Source of the DNA: Panulirus ornatus
Lineage: Eukaryota; Arthropoda; Malacostraca; Decapoda; Palinuridae
Length of the DNA stretch: 64,000 nucleotides
Direction of reading: 5' to 3'
Assembly: GCF_036320965.1 (NCBI RefSeq)
Contig: NC_092271.1
Coordinates: 29,209,536 to 29,273,535 of the forward strand
Program-made: the position numbers and the translations under genes
Notes under the pieces: generated by a model
The model's database searches: none
What the model was told of the DNA's origin: nothing
The model's input: the letters and a program-made list of their open reading frames with translations, nothing else
Part shown: piece after piece, positions 34,099-59,878 of the stretch
Layout of the letters: every line of letters starts with the position of its first letter
How positions within the stretch are numbered: the first letter of the stretch is position 1

Positions 34099-35115
34099 TG
34101 GTACTGCAAGGGAATTTATTAAAAAATGAGGTGACTGTTGTTGATTGGTTGGTAAGGATATTCAATGTATGTATGGTTCATGGTGAGGTGCCTGAGGATT
34201 GGCAGAATGCATGCACAGTGCCACTGTGCAAAGGAAAAGGGGATAAAGGTGAGTGTTCAAATTATAGAGGCATAAGTTTGTTGAGTATTCCTTGGAAATT
34301 ATATGTGAGGGTATTGATTGAGAGGGTAAAGGCATGTACTGAGCATCAGATTGGGGAAGAGCAGTGTGGTTTCAGAAGTGGTAGAGGATGTGTGGATCAG
34401 GTCTTTGCTTTGAAGAATGTATGTGAGAAATACTTAGAAAAATAGATGCATTTGCATGTAGCGTTTATGGATCTGGAGTTGGCATATGATTAAGTTGATA
34501 GAGATGCTTTGTGGAAGGTATTAAGAGTATTTGGTGTGGGAGGTAAGTTGCTAGAAGCAGTGAAAAGTTTTTACCAAGGATGTAAGGCATGTGTACAAGT
34601 AGGAAGAGAGAAGAGTGATTGCAGCAGGAGTGTGTGTGTCCACATGGTTGTTTAACTTGTTTATGGATAAGGTGGTTAAGGAGGCAAATGCAAGAGTTTA
34701 GGAGAGAGGGGCAAATATGCAGTCTGTTGGGGATGAGAGGGCCTGGGAAGTGTCAGTTGTTGTTCACCTATGATACAGCTCTAGTGGCTGATTCATGTGA
34801 GAAACTGCAGAAGTTGGTGACTTGGAAAAGTGTGTGAGAAAGGAGAAAGCTGAGAGTGAATGTGAATAAGAGGAAGGTTATTACGTTCAGTAGGGTTGAT
34901 AAAAAGTAAATTGGGATGTAAGTTTGAATGGAGAGAAACTGGAAGAAGTGAAGTGTTTTAGATATCTGGGAGTGGACTTAGCAACGAATGGAACCATGGA
35001 AACAGAAGTGAGTCACAGGGTGGGGGAAGGGGCCGAAGGTTTTGGGACCCCTGAAGAATGGTTTGGAAGGAGAGAACATTAGCTCGGAGCAAAAATGGGT
35101 AAGTTTGAAGGTAAA
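34099..35115 (+). mobile_element. RTE RT domain, sense arm of a head-to-head pair
   Basis: Starts near GGAATTTATTAAAAAATGA (EFIKK). It reads VVDWLVRIFNVCMVHGEVPE and GISLLSIPWKLYVRVLIERV (open 34080-34445), then degenerates, with [11 protein letters not shown] in place of FADD. It ends within the C-terminal region and has no tail. Confidence 0.85.
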
Positions 35116-35149
35116 ACAGCTTACAAAGAGGGGAAGATGAAAGAAGGAA

Positions 35150-35900
35150 AGAAATCATTTTGCGTTGAAAAGGAGATAAAATCATGTCAATCTTTGTGAG
35201 GTCGGTTTCCACACAGAAACTACACCAGATGCAAATTACACTACCATCCCGTGGTGGCAAAGACATATGCAGAAAGCTCATAAGCAGTGGCCAAAATAAT
35301 GCCTGTTCAATATGGAGATGGCAGCAACATCACAGCAGAGACGATTTAGAGAATTAATGATAGAAGGTTGTGATTCCACTCTAATGAAATGAGGTGAATG
35401 AAGAGCCACCCAAATAAGTGAGTACTCCATACTCGGATGGTTAATAAGACCCCGGCAGATAGGAAAGATCTACTCAAAAGAAGTAATTATGGCAGCTATG
35501 CAACACCTCTAGTTTTGTGGAAGCATATTTTTTTAATGGTTAGGTGGATTTTCCAAGAATAGATGGAAATGAATGACAGAGAGATTGGTAAAAACTGCAT
35601 TTTAGCACTAATGAATTTGACAACATTCATCCTTTCCTATTCTGAGATACTGCACATGTCCCAATTAAAAGGCGATCTGATCAGTGCGAAAAAGTGAACA
35701 AGTTTAGAGTGAAGGGTAAATGGAAAATGAGTTGAAGCAGGTATAGTGGAATCATCAGCATGAAATTTGGGTTAAAGTTGAATACAGATAATTCATTAAG
35801 AAAAGAAAGTGAAGGGGACCACTGTTGATGAAGAGGGGGGGATGTCATTCCATCAGTGACTACCAGAATAATCCATTTACTGAAAGTTATGCAGTAAGGA
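35150..35900 (-). mobile_element. LINE RT C-terminal fragment (Jockey/CR1-superfamily), degraded
   Basis: Minus-strand pieces read approximately like the downstream part of J-type ORF2s: an LFADDS-like LIFHLPFTLNLFTFSH region, FYQSLCHSFPSIL, then NRLCCDVAAISILNRHYFGH and a PPRDGSVICIWCSF-type end. Frequent stops; the family assignment is tentative. Confidence 0.45.
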
Positions 35901-35910
35901 ACAGAGAAAA

Positions 35911-35954
35911 ACAAAGCCCCCCCTCTCCCCAAAAGGGGAGAGGGGGGGCTTTGT
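35911..35954. repeat. Perfect 20-bp hairpin
   Basis: ACAAAGCCCCCCCTCTCCCC (35911-35930), loop AAAA (35931-35934), and the exact reverse complement (35935-35954). One arm is all pyrimidine-rich GC in AT-rich surroundings. No T-run or known element end is attached. Confidence 0.9.
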
Positions 35955-36360
35955 CACACTGTCAATGCTCTGAAGATGTTGAAAGCCATGACAAAAGGTT
36001 CACCAAAATCCCTGCGGAACGAGGACCAAAGAAGAGTCATACAAGTGATTAGAAGTAAATCTTCCTCCTGTAATCTAATATAAGGTAGGTACCACTGACT
36101 GGATACAAAATTGATTCTGCAGATATCTTTCAACCCAAGCGCAATAAAAAAAAAAAAAAAAAAAACGCTACAATTCATAAGCATCAATTATTAGAAGATA
36201 ATGTAGTGCAACTATTGCAAGTAAATTTCTTAACGAAGACCACCCAGAAAAACAAATGCCTAAAATTATCACCTGTTACCATGTTCAATGGCCTACACTC
36301 CATCATGCATTATTATTCAATTATCAAATGCTAATTAAAAATGAAAAATTTTAAAATATA

Positions 36361-36366
36361 TTTAAT
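36361..36366 (-). promoter_or_regulatory. Candidate LARS1 polyadenylation signal (ATTAAA)
   Basis: On the minus strand an ATTAAA hexamer lies about 57 nt beyond the LARS1 stop codon, in AT-rich sequence. No AATAAA is closer. This is suggestive only. Confidence 0.35.
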
Positions 36367-36422
36367 TAACACAAGTAACTTTTGAATTTCAAACAAACCC
36401 ATCATAAATATCTACAATTAAG

Positions 36423-52394
<15,972 letters not shown>

Positions 52395-52649
52395 CTGTAA
52401 AATTGAAAAATGATAAACGCATGACTATGTTCCATAGGGAACTCAGAACAGAAGGAATATACAGTTTACCAGCTCCTTCATTAAGAGGTTCATGAGATTA
52501 TTTCTCTGAACTGAAAAGAAAAACCGTCTAGAGATATATAATATTCCTATGCATACTTTTACAGTAAGCACTATACATACATCCGGTACAACAGAAAATT
52601 TAATTCCAATTACATGGGGTATAATCACAGAAATGAGATAAGGATGAAG

Positions 52650-53935
52650 TGAGATCAGTGGTAAGAATGAAGTCTGTTGTGGATGAGAGAGCTTGGGAAG
52701 TGAGTCAGTTGTTGTTCGCTATCATGATACAGCGCTAGTGGCTGATTCATGTGAGAAACTGCAGAAGCTGGTGACTGAGTTTGGTAAAGTGTGTGAAAGA
52801 AGAAAGTTAAGAGTAAATGTGAATAAGAGCAAGGTTATTAGGTACAGTAGGGTTGAGGGTCAAGTCAGTTGGGAGGTAAGTTTGAATGGAGAAAAACTGG
52901 AGGAAGTAAAGTGTTTTAGATATCTGGGAGTGGATCTGGCAGCGGATGGAACCATGGAAGCGGAAGTGAATCATAGGGTGGGGGAGGGGGTGAAAATCCT
53001 GGGAGCCTTGAAGAATGTGTGGAAGTCGAGAACATTATCTCAGAAAGCAAAAATGGGTATGTTTGAAGGAATAGTGGTTCCAACAATGTTGTATGGTTGC
53101 GAGGCATGGGCTATGGATAGAGTTGTGCGCAGGAGGGTGGATGTGCTGGAAATGAGATGTTTGAGGACAATGTGTGATGTGAGGTGGTTTGATCGAGTAA
53201 GTAATGTAAGGGTAAGAGAGATGTGTGGAAATAAAAAGAGCGTGGTTGAGAGAGCAGAAGAGGGTGTTTTGAAATGGTTTGGGCACATGGAGAGAATGCG
53301 TGAGGAAAGATTGACCAAGAGGATATATGTGTCGGAGGTGGAGGGAACGAGGAGAAGTGGGAGACCAAACTGGAGGTGGAAAGATGGAGTGAAAAAGATT
53401 TTGAGTGATCGGGGCCTGAACATGCAGGAGGGTGAAAGGCGGGCAAGGAATAGAGTGAAATGGATCGATGTGGTATACCGGGGTTGACGTGCTGTCAGTG
53501 GATTGAATCAGGGCATGTGAAGTGTCTGGGGTAAACCATAGAAAGCTGTGTGGGGCCTGGATGTGGAAAGGGAGCTGTGGTTTCGGGCATTATTGCATGA
53601 CAGCTAGAGACTGAGTGTGAAAGAATGAGGCCTTTGTTGTCTTTTCCTAGCGCTACCCCACACACATGAGGGAGGAGGGGGATGGTATTCCATGTGTGGT
53701 GAGGTGGCGATGGGAATTAATAAAGGCAGACAGTGTGAATTGTGTGCATGGGTATATATGTATGTGTCTGTGTTCATATATATATGTGTACATTGAGATG
53801 TATAGGTATGTATATTTGCGTGTGTGGATGTGTGTGTATATACATGTGTATGGGGGTGGGTTGGGCCATTTTCTTTTGTCTGTTTCCTTGTGCTACCTCA
53901 CAAATGCGGGAGACAGCGACAAAGCAAAATAAAAA

Positions 53936-53939
<4 letters not shown>
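52650..53939 (+). mobile_element. RTE array copy A (5'-truncated, complete 3' end)
   Basis: Starts shortly before the RT motif C region. The catalytic block is damaged ([14 protein letters not shown] instead of [13 protein letters not shown]), but the C-terminal frame is open to 53487 (GRPNWRWKDGVKKILSDRGL). The long-form 3' UTR follows with both modules (53642, 53885), ending GACAGCGACAAAGCAAAATA and (TA)n 53939-53985. Belongs to the SDRG/RSGR subfamily. Confidence 0.92.
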
Positions 53940-53985
<46 letters not shown>

Positions 53986-53988
<3 letters not shown>

Positions 53989-55440
53989 GGGAGGGTATTG
54001 ATTGAGAGGGTGAAGGCATGTACAGAGCATCAGATTGGGGAAGAGCAGTGTGGTTTCAGAAGTGGTAGAGGATGTGTGGATCAGGTGTTTGCTTTGAAGA
54101 ATGTATGTGAGAAATACTTAGAAAAGCAAATGGATTTGTATGTAGCATTTATGGATCTGGAGAAGGCATATGATAGAGTTGATAGAGATGCTCTGTGGAA
54201 GGTATTAAGAATACATGGTGTGGGAGGCAAGTTGTTAGAAGCAGTGAAAAGTTTTTATCGAGGATGTAAGGCATGTGTACATGTAGGAAGAGAGGAAAGT
54301 GATTGGTTCTCAGTGAATGTAGGTCTGCGGCAGGGGTGTGTGATGTCTCCATGGTTGTTTAATTTGTTTATGGATGGGGTTGTTAGGGAGGTGAATGCAA
54401 GAGTTTTGGAAAGAGGGGCAAGTATGAAGTCTGTTGGGGATGAGAGAGCTTGGGAAGTGAGTCAGTTGTTGTTCGCTGATGATACAGCGCTGGTGGCTGA
54501 TTCATGTGAGAAACTGCAGAAGCTGGTGACTGAGTTTGGTAAAGTGTGTGAAAGAAGAACGTTAAGAGTAAATGTGAATAAGAGCAAGGTTATTAGGTAC
54601 AGTAGGGTTGAGGGTCAAGTCAATTGGGAGGTGAGTTTGAATGGAGAAAAACTGGAGGAAGTGAAGTGTTTTAGATATCTGGGAGTAGATCTGGCAGTGG
54701 ATGGAAACATGGAAGCGGAAATGGATCATAGGGTGGGGGAGGGGGCGAAAATTCTGGGAGCCTTGAAGAATGTGTGGAAGTCGAGAACATTATCTCGGAA
54801 AGCAAAAATGGGTATGTTTGAAGGAATAGTGGTTCCAACAATGTTGTATGGTTGCGAGGTGTGGACTATGGATAGAGTTGTGCGCAGGAGGATGGATGTG
54901 CTGGAAATGAGATGTTTGAGGACAATGTGTGGTGTGAGGTGGTTTGATCGAGTAAGTAACGTAAGGGTAAGAGAGATGTGTGGAAATAAAAAGAGCATGG
55001 TTGAGAGAGCAGAAGAGGGTGTTTTGAAATGGTTTGGTCACATGGAGAGAATGAGTGAGGAAAGATTGACCAAGAGGATATATGTGTCGGAGGTGGAGGG
55101 AACGAGGAGAAGAGGGAGACCAAATTGGAGGTGGAAAGATGGAGTGAAAAAGATTTTGAGTGATCGGGGCCTGAACATGCAGGAGGGTGAAAGGAGGGCA
55201 AGGAATAGAGTGAATTGGAGCGATGTGGTATACCGGGGTTGACGTGCTGTCAGTGGATTGAATCAAGGCATGTGAAGCGTCTGGGGTAAACCATGGAAAG
55301 CTGTGTAGGTATGTATATTTGCGTGTGTGGACGTATGTATATACATGTGTATGGGGGTGGGTTGGGCCATTTCTTTCGTCTGTTTCCTTGCGCTACCTCG
55401 CAAACGCGGGAGACAGCGACAAAAAAAAAAAAAAAAAAAA
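53986..55440 (+). mobile_element. RTE array copy B (5'-truncated)
   Basis: Begins TTATATGGGAGGGTATTGAT directly after the (TA)n tail of copy A. Contains an uninterrupted RT/C-terminal frame (listed as CDS), a short-form 3' UTR, and a tail of 20 A residues grading into (TA)n at 55441-55466. Confidence 0.94.
53998..55242 (+). CDS. RTE reverse transcriptase, partial (copy B), open
   Basis: 414 codons from IERVKACTEHQIGEEQCGFR. RT motif A is AFMDLEKAYDRVDRDAL, motif B is GLRQGCVMSPWLFNLFMDG and motif C is [13 protein letters not shown], so all catalytic Asp residues are kept. The C-terminal region has YGCEVWTMDRVVRRRMDVLE, LKWFGHMERMSEERLTKR and GRPNWRWKDGVKKILSDRG. It lacks endonuclease, linker and RT N-terminus through 5' truncation, so it cannot act alone. 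The nominal ATG is incidental. Confidence 0.88.
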   Translation: MIERVKACTEHQIGEEQCGFRSGRGCVDQVFALKNVCEKYLEKQMDLYVAFMDLEKAYDRVDRDALWKVLRIHGVGGKLLEAVKSFYRGCKACVHVGREESDWFSVNVGLRQGCVMSPWLFNLFMDGVVREVNARVLERGASMKSVGDERAWEVSQLLFADDTALVADSCEKLQKLVTEFGKVCERRTLRVNVNKSKVIRYSRVEGQVNWEVSLNGEKLEEVKCFRYLGVDLAVDGNMEAEMDHRVGEGAKILGALKNVWKSRTLSRKAKMGMFEGIVVPTMLYGCEVWTMDRVVRRRMDVLEMRCLRTMCGVRWFDRVSNVRVREMCGNKKSMVERAEEGVLKWFGHMERMSEERLTKRIYVSEVEGTRRRGRPNWRWKDGVKKILSDRGLNMQEGERRARNRVNWSDVVYRG

Positions 55441-55466
55441 GTATATATATATATATATATATATAT

Positions 55467-56586
55467 GGGTGATTTGAATGCAAAGGTGAGTAATGTGGCA
55501 GTTGAGGGAATAGTTGGTATGCATGGGGTGTTCAGTGTTGTAAATGGAAATGGTGAAGAGCTTGTAGATTTATGTGCTGAAAAAGGACTGATGATTGGGA
55601 ATACCTGGTTTAAAAAGCGAGATATACATAAGTATACTTATGTAAGTAGGAGAGATGGCCAGAGAGCGTTATTGGATTACGTGTTAATTGACAGGCATGC
55701 GAAAGAGAGACTTTTGGATGTTAATGTGCTGAGAGGTGCAACTGGAGGGATGTCTGATCATTATCTTGTGGAGGCTAAGGTGAAGATTAGTATGGGTTTT
55801 CAGAAAAGAGGAGTGAATGTTGGGGTGAAGAAGGTGGTGAGAGTAAGTGAGCTTGGGAAGGAGACCTGTGTGGGGAAGTACCAGGAGAGAATGTGTACAG
55901 AATGGAAAAAGGTGAGAACAATGGAAGTAAGGGGAGTGGGGGAGGAATGGGATGTATTTAGGGAATCAGTGATGGATTGCGCAAAAGATGCTTGTGGCAT
56001 GAGAAGAGTGGGAGGTGGGCTGTTTAGAAAGGGTAGTGAGTGGTGGGATGAAGAAGTAAGAGTATTAGTGAAAGAGAAGAGAGAGGCATTTGGACGATTT
56101 TTGCAGGGAAAAAATGCAATTGAGTGGGAGAAGTACAAAAGAAAGAGACAGGAGGTCAAGAGAAAGGTGCAAGATGTGAAAAAAAGGGCAAATGAGAGTT
56201 GGGGTGAGAGACTATCAGTAAATTTTAGGGAGAATAAAAAGATGTTCTGGAAGGAGGTAAATAGGGTGCGTAAGACAAGGGAGCAAATGGGAACTTCAGT
56301 GAAGGGCGTAAATGGGGAGGTGATAACAAGTAGTGGTGATGTGAGAAGGAGATGGAATGAGTATTTTGAAGGTTTGTTGAATGTGTCTGATGACAGAGTG
56401 GCAGATATAGGGTGTTTTGGTCGAGGTGGTGTGCAAAGTGAGAGGGTTAGGGAAAATGATTTGGTAAACAGAGAAGAGGTAGTAAAAGCTTTGCGGAAGA
56501 TGAAAGCCGGCAAGGCAGCAGGTTTGGATGGTATTGCAGTGGAATTTATAAAAAAAGGGGTGACTGTATTGTTGACTGGTTGGTAA
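55467..56586 (+). CDS. RTE endonuclease C-terminus and linker (copy C)
   Basis: Open from GDLNAKVSNVAVEG through GVFSVVNGNGEELVDLCAEK, then LLDYVLIDRHAKERLLDVNV and GMSDHYLVEAKVKI. The SDH catalytic triplet of APE-type endonucleases is present. The charged linker follows (KRKRQEVKRKVQDVKKRANE) and KMKAGKAAGLDGIAVEFIKK. A -1 slip in the A/G run at about 56552-56560 ends this frame and the RT continues in the next one. The N-terminal half of the endonuclease is missing. Confidence 0.85.
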
Positions 56587-57989
56587 GGTTATTTAATGTA
56601 TGTATGACTCATGGTGAGGTGCCTGAGGATTGGCGGAATGCGTGCATAGTGCCATTGTACAAAGGCAAAGGGGATAAGAGTGAGTGCTCAAATTACAGAG
56701 GTATAAGTTTGTTGAGTATTCCTGGTAAATTATATGGGAGGGTATTGATTGAGAGGGTGAAGGCATGTACAGAGCATCAGATTGGGGAAGAGCAGTGCGG
56801 TTTCAGAAGTGGTAGAGGATGTGTGGATCAGGTGTTTGCTTTGAAGAATGTATGTGAGAAATACTTAGAAAAGCAAATGGATTTGTATGTAGCATTTATG
56901 GATCTGGAGAAGGCATATGATAGAGTTGATAGAGATGCTCTGTGGAAGGTATTAAGAATATATGGTGTGGGAGGAAAGTTGTTAGAAGCAGTGAAAAGTT
57001 TTTATCGAGGATGTAAGGCATGTGTACGTGTAGGAAGAGAGGAAAGTGATTGGTTCTCAGTGAATGTAGGTTTGCGGCAGGGGTGTGTGATGTCTCCATG
57101 GTTGTTTAATTTGTTTATGGATGGGGTTGTTAGGGAGGTAAATGCAAGAGTCCTGGAAAGAGGGGCAAGTATGAAGTCTGTTGGGGATGAGAGAGATTGG
57201 GAAGTGAGTCAGTTGTTGTTCGCTGATGATACAGCACTGGTGGCTGATTCATGTGAGAAACTGCAGAAGCTGGTGACTGAGTTTGGTAAAGTGTGTGGAA
57301 GAAGAAAGTTAAGAGTAAATGTGAATAAGAGCAAGGTTATTAGGTACAGTAGGGTTGAGGGTCAAGTCAATTGGGAGGTGAGTTTGAATGGAGAAAAACT
57401 GGAGGAAGTGAAGTGTTTTAGATATCTGGGAGTGGATCTGTCAGCGGATGGAACCATGGAAGCGGAAGTGGATCATAGGGTGGGGGAGGGGGCGAAAATT
57501 TTGGGAGCCTTGAAAAATGTGTGGAAGTCGAGAACATTATCTCGGAAAGCAAAAATGGGTATGTTTGAAGGAATAGTGGTTCCAACAATGTTGTATGGTT
57601 GCGAGGCGTGGGCTATGGATAGAGTTGTGCGCAGGAGGATGGATGTGCTGGAAATGAGATGTTTGAGGACAATGTGTGGTGTGAAGTGGTTTGATCGAGT
57701 AAGTAACGTAAGGGTAAGAGAGATGTGTGGAAATAAAAAGAGCGTGGTTGAGAGAGCAGAAGAGGGTGTTTTGAAATGGTTTGGGCACATGGAGAGAATG
57801 AGTGAGGAAAGATTGACCAAGAGGATATATGTGTCGGAGGTGGAGGGAACGAGGAGAAGAGGGAGACCAAATTGGAGGTGGAAAGATGGAGTGAAAAAGA
57901 TTTTGTGTGATCGGGGCCTGAACATGCAGGAGGGTGAAAGGAGGGCAAGGAATAGAGTGAATTGGAGCGATGTGGTATACAGGGGTTGA
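56580..57989 (+). CDS. RTE reverse transcriptase (copy C), complete RT core
   Basis: 469 codons: [103 protein letters not shown], and C-terminal LKWFGHMERMSEERLTKR with GRPNWRWKDGVKKILCDRGL. No internal stop. In the unbroken element this is continuous with the endonuclease-linker frame. CDRG/RRGR subfamily. Confidence 0.9.
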   Translation: MVRLFNVCMTHGEVPEDWRNACIVPLYKGKGDKSECSNYRGISLLSIPGKLYGRVLIERVKACTEHQIGEEQCGFRSGRGCVDQVFALKNVCEKYLEKQMDLYVAFMDLEKAYDRVDRDALWKVLRIYGVGGKLLEAVKSFYRGCKACVRVGREESDWFSVNVGLRQGCVMSPWLFNLFMDGVVREVNARVLERGASMKSVGDERDWEVSQLLFADDTALVADSCEKLQKLVTEFGKVCGRRKLRVNVNKSKVIRYSRVEGQVNWEVSLNGEKLEEVKCFRYLGVDLSADGTMEAEVDHRVGEGAKILGALKNVWKSRTLSRKAKMGMFEGIVVPTMLYGCEAWAMDRVVRRRMDVLEMRCLRTMCGVKWFDRVSNVRVREMCGNKKSVVERAEEGVLKWFGHMERMSEERLTKRIYVSEVEGTRRRGRPNWRWKDGVKKILCDRGLNMQEGERRARNRVNWSDVVYRG

Positions 57990-58172
57990 CGTGCTGTCAG
58001 TGGATTGAATCAAGGCATGTGAAGCGTCTGGGGTAAACCATGGAAAGCTGTGTAGGTATGTATATTTTGCGTGTGTGGACGTGTGTATGTACATGTGTAT
58101 GGGGGGGGGTTGGGCCATTTCTTTCGTCTGTTTCCTTGCGCTACCTCGCAAACGCGGGAGACAGCGACAAAG

Positions 58173-58245
<73 letters not shown>

Positions 58246-58246
<1 letters not shown>

Positions 58247-58373
58247 TTTTTTTTTTTTTCCCAAAGAAGGAACAGAGAAGAGGGCCAGGTGAGGATATTC
58301 CCTCAAAGACCCAGTCCTCTGTTCTTAACACTACCTCGCTATCGCGGGAAATGGCGAATAGTATGAAAGAAAG

Positions 58374-58376
<3 letters not shown>
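58246..58376 (+). mobile_element. SINE-R, 5'-truncated, in the (TA)n of RTE copy C
   Basis: Begins in the poly(T)/AAAGAAGGAACAGAG part and runs AGGGCCAGGTGAGGATATTC, TCTGTTCTTAACACTACC and TCGCTATCGCGGGAAATGGC. Its own (TA)n tail is at 58377-58417. Confidence 0.9.
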
Positions 58377-58417
<41 letters not shown>

Positions 58418-58420
<3 letters not shown>

Positions 58421-59878
58421 AAATCATTTTCCCTAACCCTCTCACTTTGCACACCACCTCGACCAAAACACCCTATATCTGCCACTCTATGATCAAACAC
58501 ATTCAACAATCCTTCAAAATACTTACTCCATCTCCTTATCAAATCACCACTACTTGTTATCACCTCCCCATTTGCGCCCTTCAATGAAGTTCCCATTTGC
58601 TCCCTTGTCTTACGCACTTTATTTACCTCCTTCAAGAACATCTTTTTATTCTCCCTAAAATTTAATGATACTCTCTCACCCCAACTCTCATTTGCCCTCT
58701 TTTTCACCTCTTGCACCTTTCTCTTGACCTCCTGTCTCTTTCTTTTATACATCTCCCACTCAATTGCATTTTTTCCCTGCAAAAATCATCCAAATGCCTC
58801 TCTCCTCTCTTTCACTAATAATCTTACTTCTTCATCCCACCACTCACTACCCTTTCTACTCAACCCACCTCCCACGCTTCTCATGCCACAAGCATCTTTT
58901 GCGCACTCCATCACTGATTCCCTAAATACATCCCATTCCTCCCTCACTCCCCTTACTTCCATTGTTCTCACCTTTTTCCATTCTGTACTGTCTCTCCTGG
59001 TACTTCCTCACACAAGTCTCCTTCCCAAGCTCACTTACTCTCACCACCCTCTTCACCCCAACATTCACTCTTCTTTTCTGAAAACCCATACAAATCTTCA
59101 CCTTAGCCTCCACAAGATAATGATCAGACATCCCTCCAGTTGCACCTCTCAGCACATTAACATCCAAAAGTCTCTCTTTCACGCGCCTGTCAACACGTAA
59201 TCCAATAACGCTCTCTGGCCATTTCTCCTACTTACATACGTATACTTATGTATATCTCGCTTTTTAAACCAGGTATTCCCAATCACCAGTCCTTTTTCAG
59301 CACATAAATCTACAAGCTCTTCACCATTTCCATTTACAACACTGAACACCCCATGTATACCAATTATTCCCTCAACTGCCACATTACTCACCTTTGCATT
59401 CAAATCACCCGTCACTATAACCCGGTCTCATGCATCAAAACCACTAACACACTCATTCAGCTGCTCCCAAAACACTTGCCTCTCATGATCTTTCTTCTCA
59501 TGCCCAGGTGCATATGCACCAATAATCACCCATCTCTCTCCATCAACTTTCAGTTTTACCCATATTAATTGAGAATTTACTTTCTTACATTCTATCACAT
59601 ACTCCCACAACTCCTGTTTCAGGAGTAGTGCTACTCCTTCTCTTGCTCTTGTCCTCTCACTAACCCCTGACTTTACTCCCAAGACATTCCCAAACCACTC
59701 TTCTCCTTTACCCTTGAGCTTCGTTTCACTCAGAGCCAAAACATCCAGGTTCCTTTCCTCAAACATACTACCTATCTCTCCTTTTTTCACATCTTGGTTA
59801 CATCCACACACATTTAGACACCCCAATCTGAGTCTACGAGGTGGATGAGCACTCCCCGCGTGACTCCTTCTGTTTCCC
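58418..59878 (-). mobile_element. RTE copy D, inverted 5' segment
   Basis: Antisense segment running from CCAAATCATTTTCCC (left) to the 5' UTR (CCTTCTGTTTCCCATG) at 59878. It encodes the endonuclease N-terminus (RLGCLNVCGCNQDV, DVLALSETKLKGKGEEWFGN, WVIIGAYAPGHEK), the GDLNAKV and GMSDHYLVEAKVKI blocks, and the linker, with several frameshifts. It is the upstream neighbour, in element order, of the sense segment starting at 59879. Confidence 0.92.

Larger units (their letters stand above)
55467..58202 (+). mobile_element. RTE array copy C, longest young copy
   Basis: Begins TGGGTGATTTGAATGCAAAG (GDLNAKV of the endonuclease) right after the (TA)n tail of copy B. It covers the endonuclease C-terminal half, linker, complete RT, C-terminal region and short-form 3' UTR. 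The tail is TATAAAAAA poly(A), then (TA)n 58203-58245. The reading frame is open apart from one frameshift near 56560. Confidence 0.94.

Noticed and set aside
56545..56585. Programmed frameshifting in the RTE ORF
   Set aside because: The unshifted copy at 11541-12371 reads through in one frame, so the shifts are better explained as indels; kept only as a low-interest finding.
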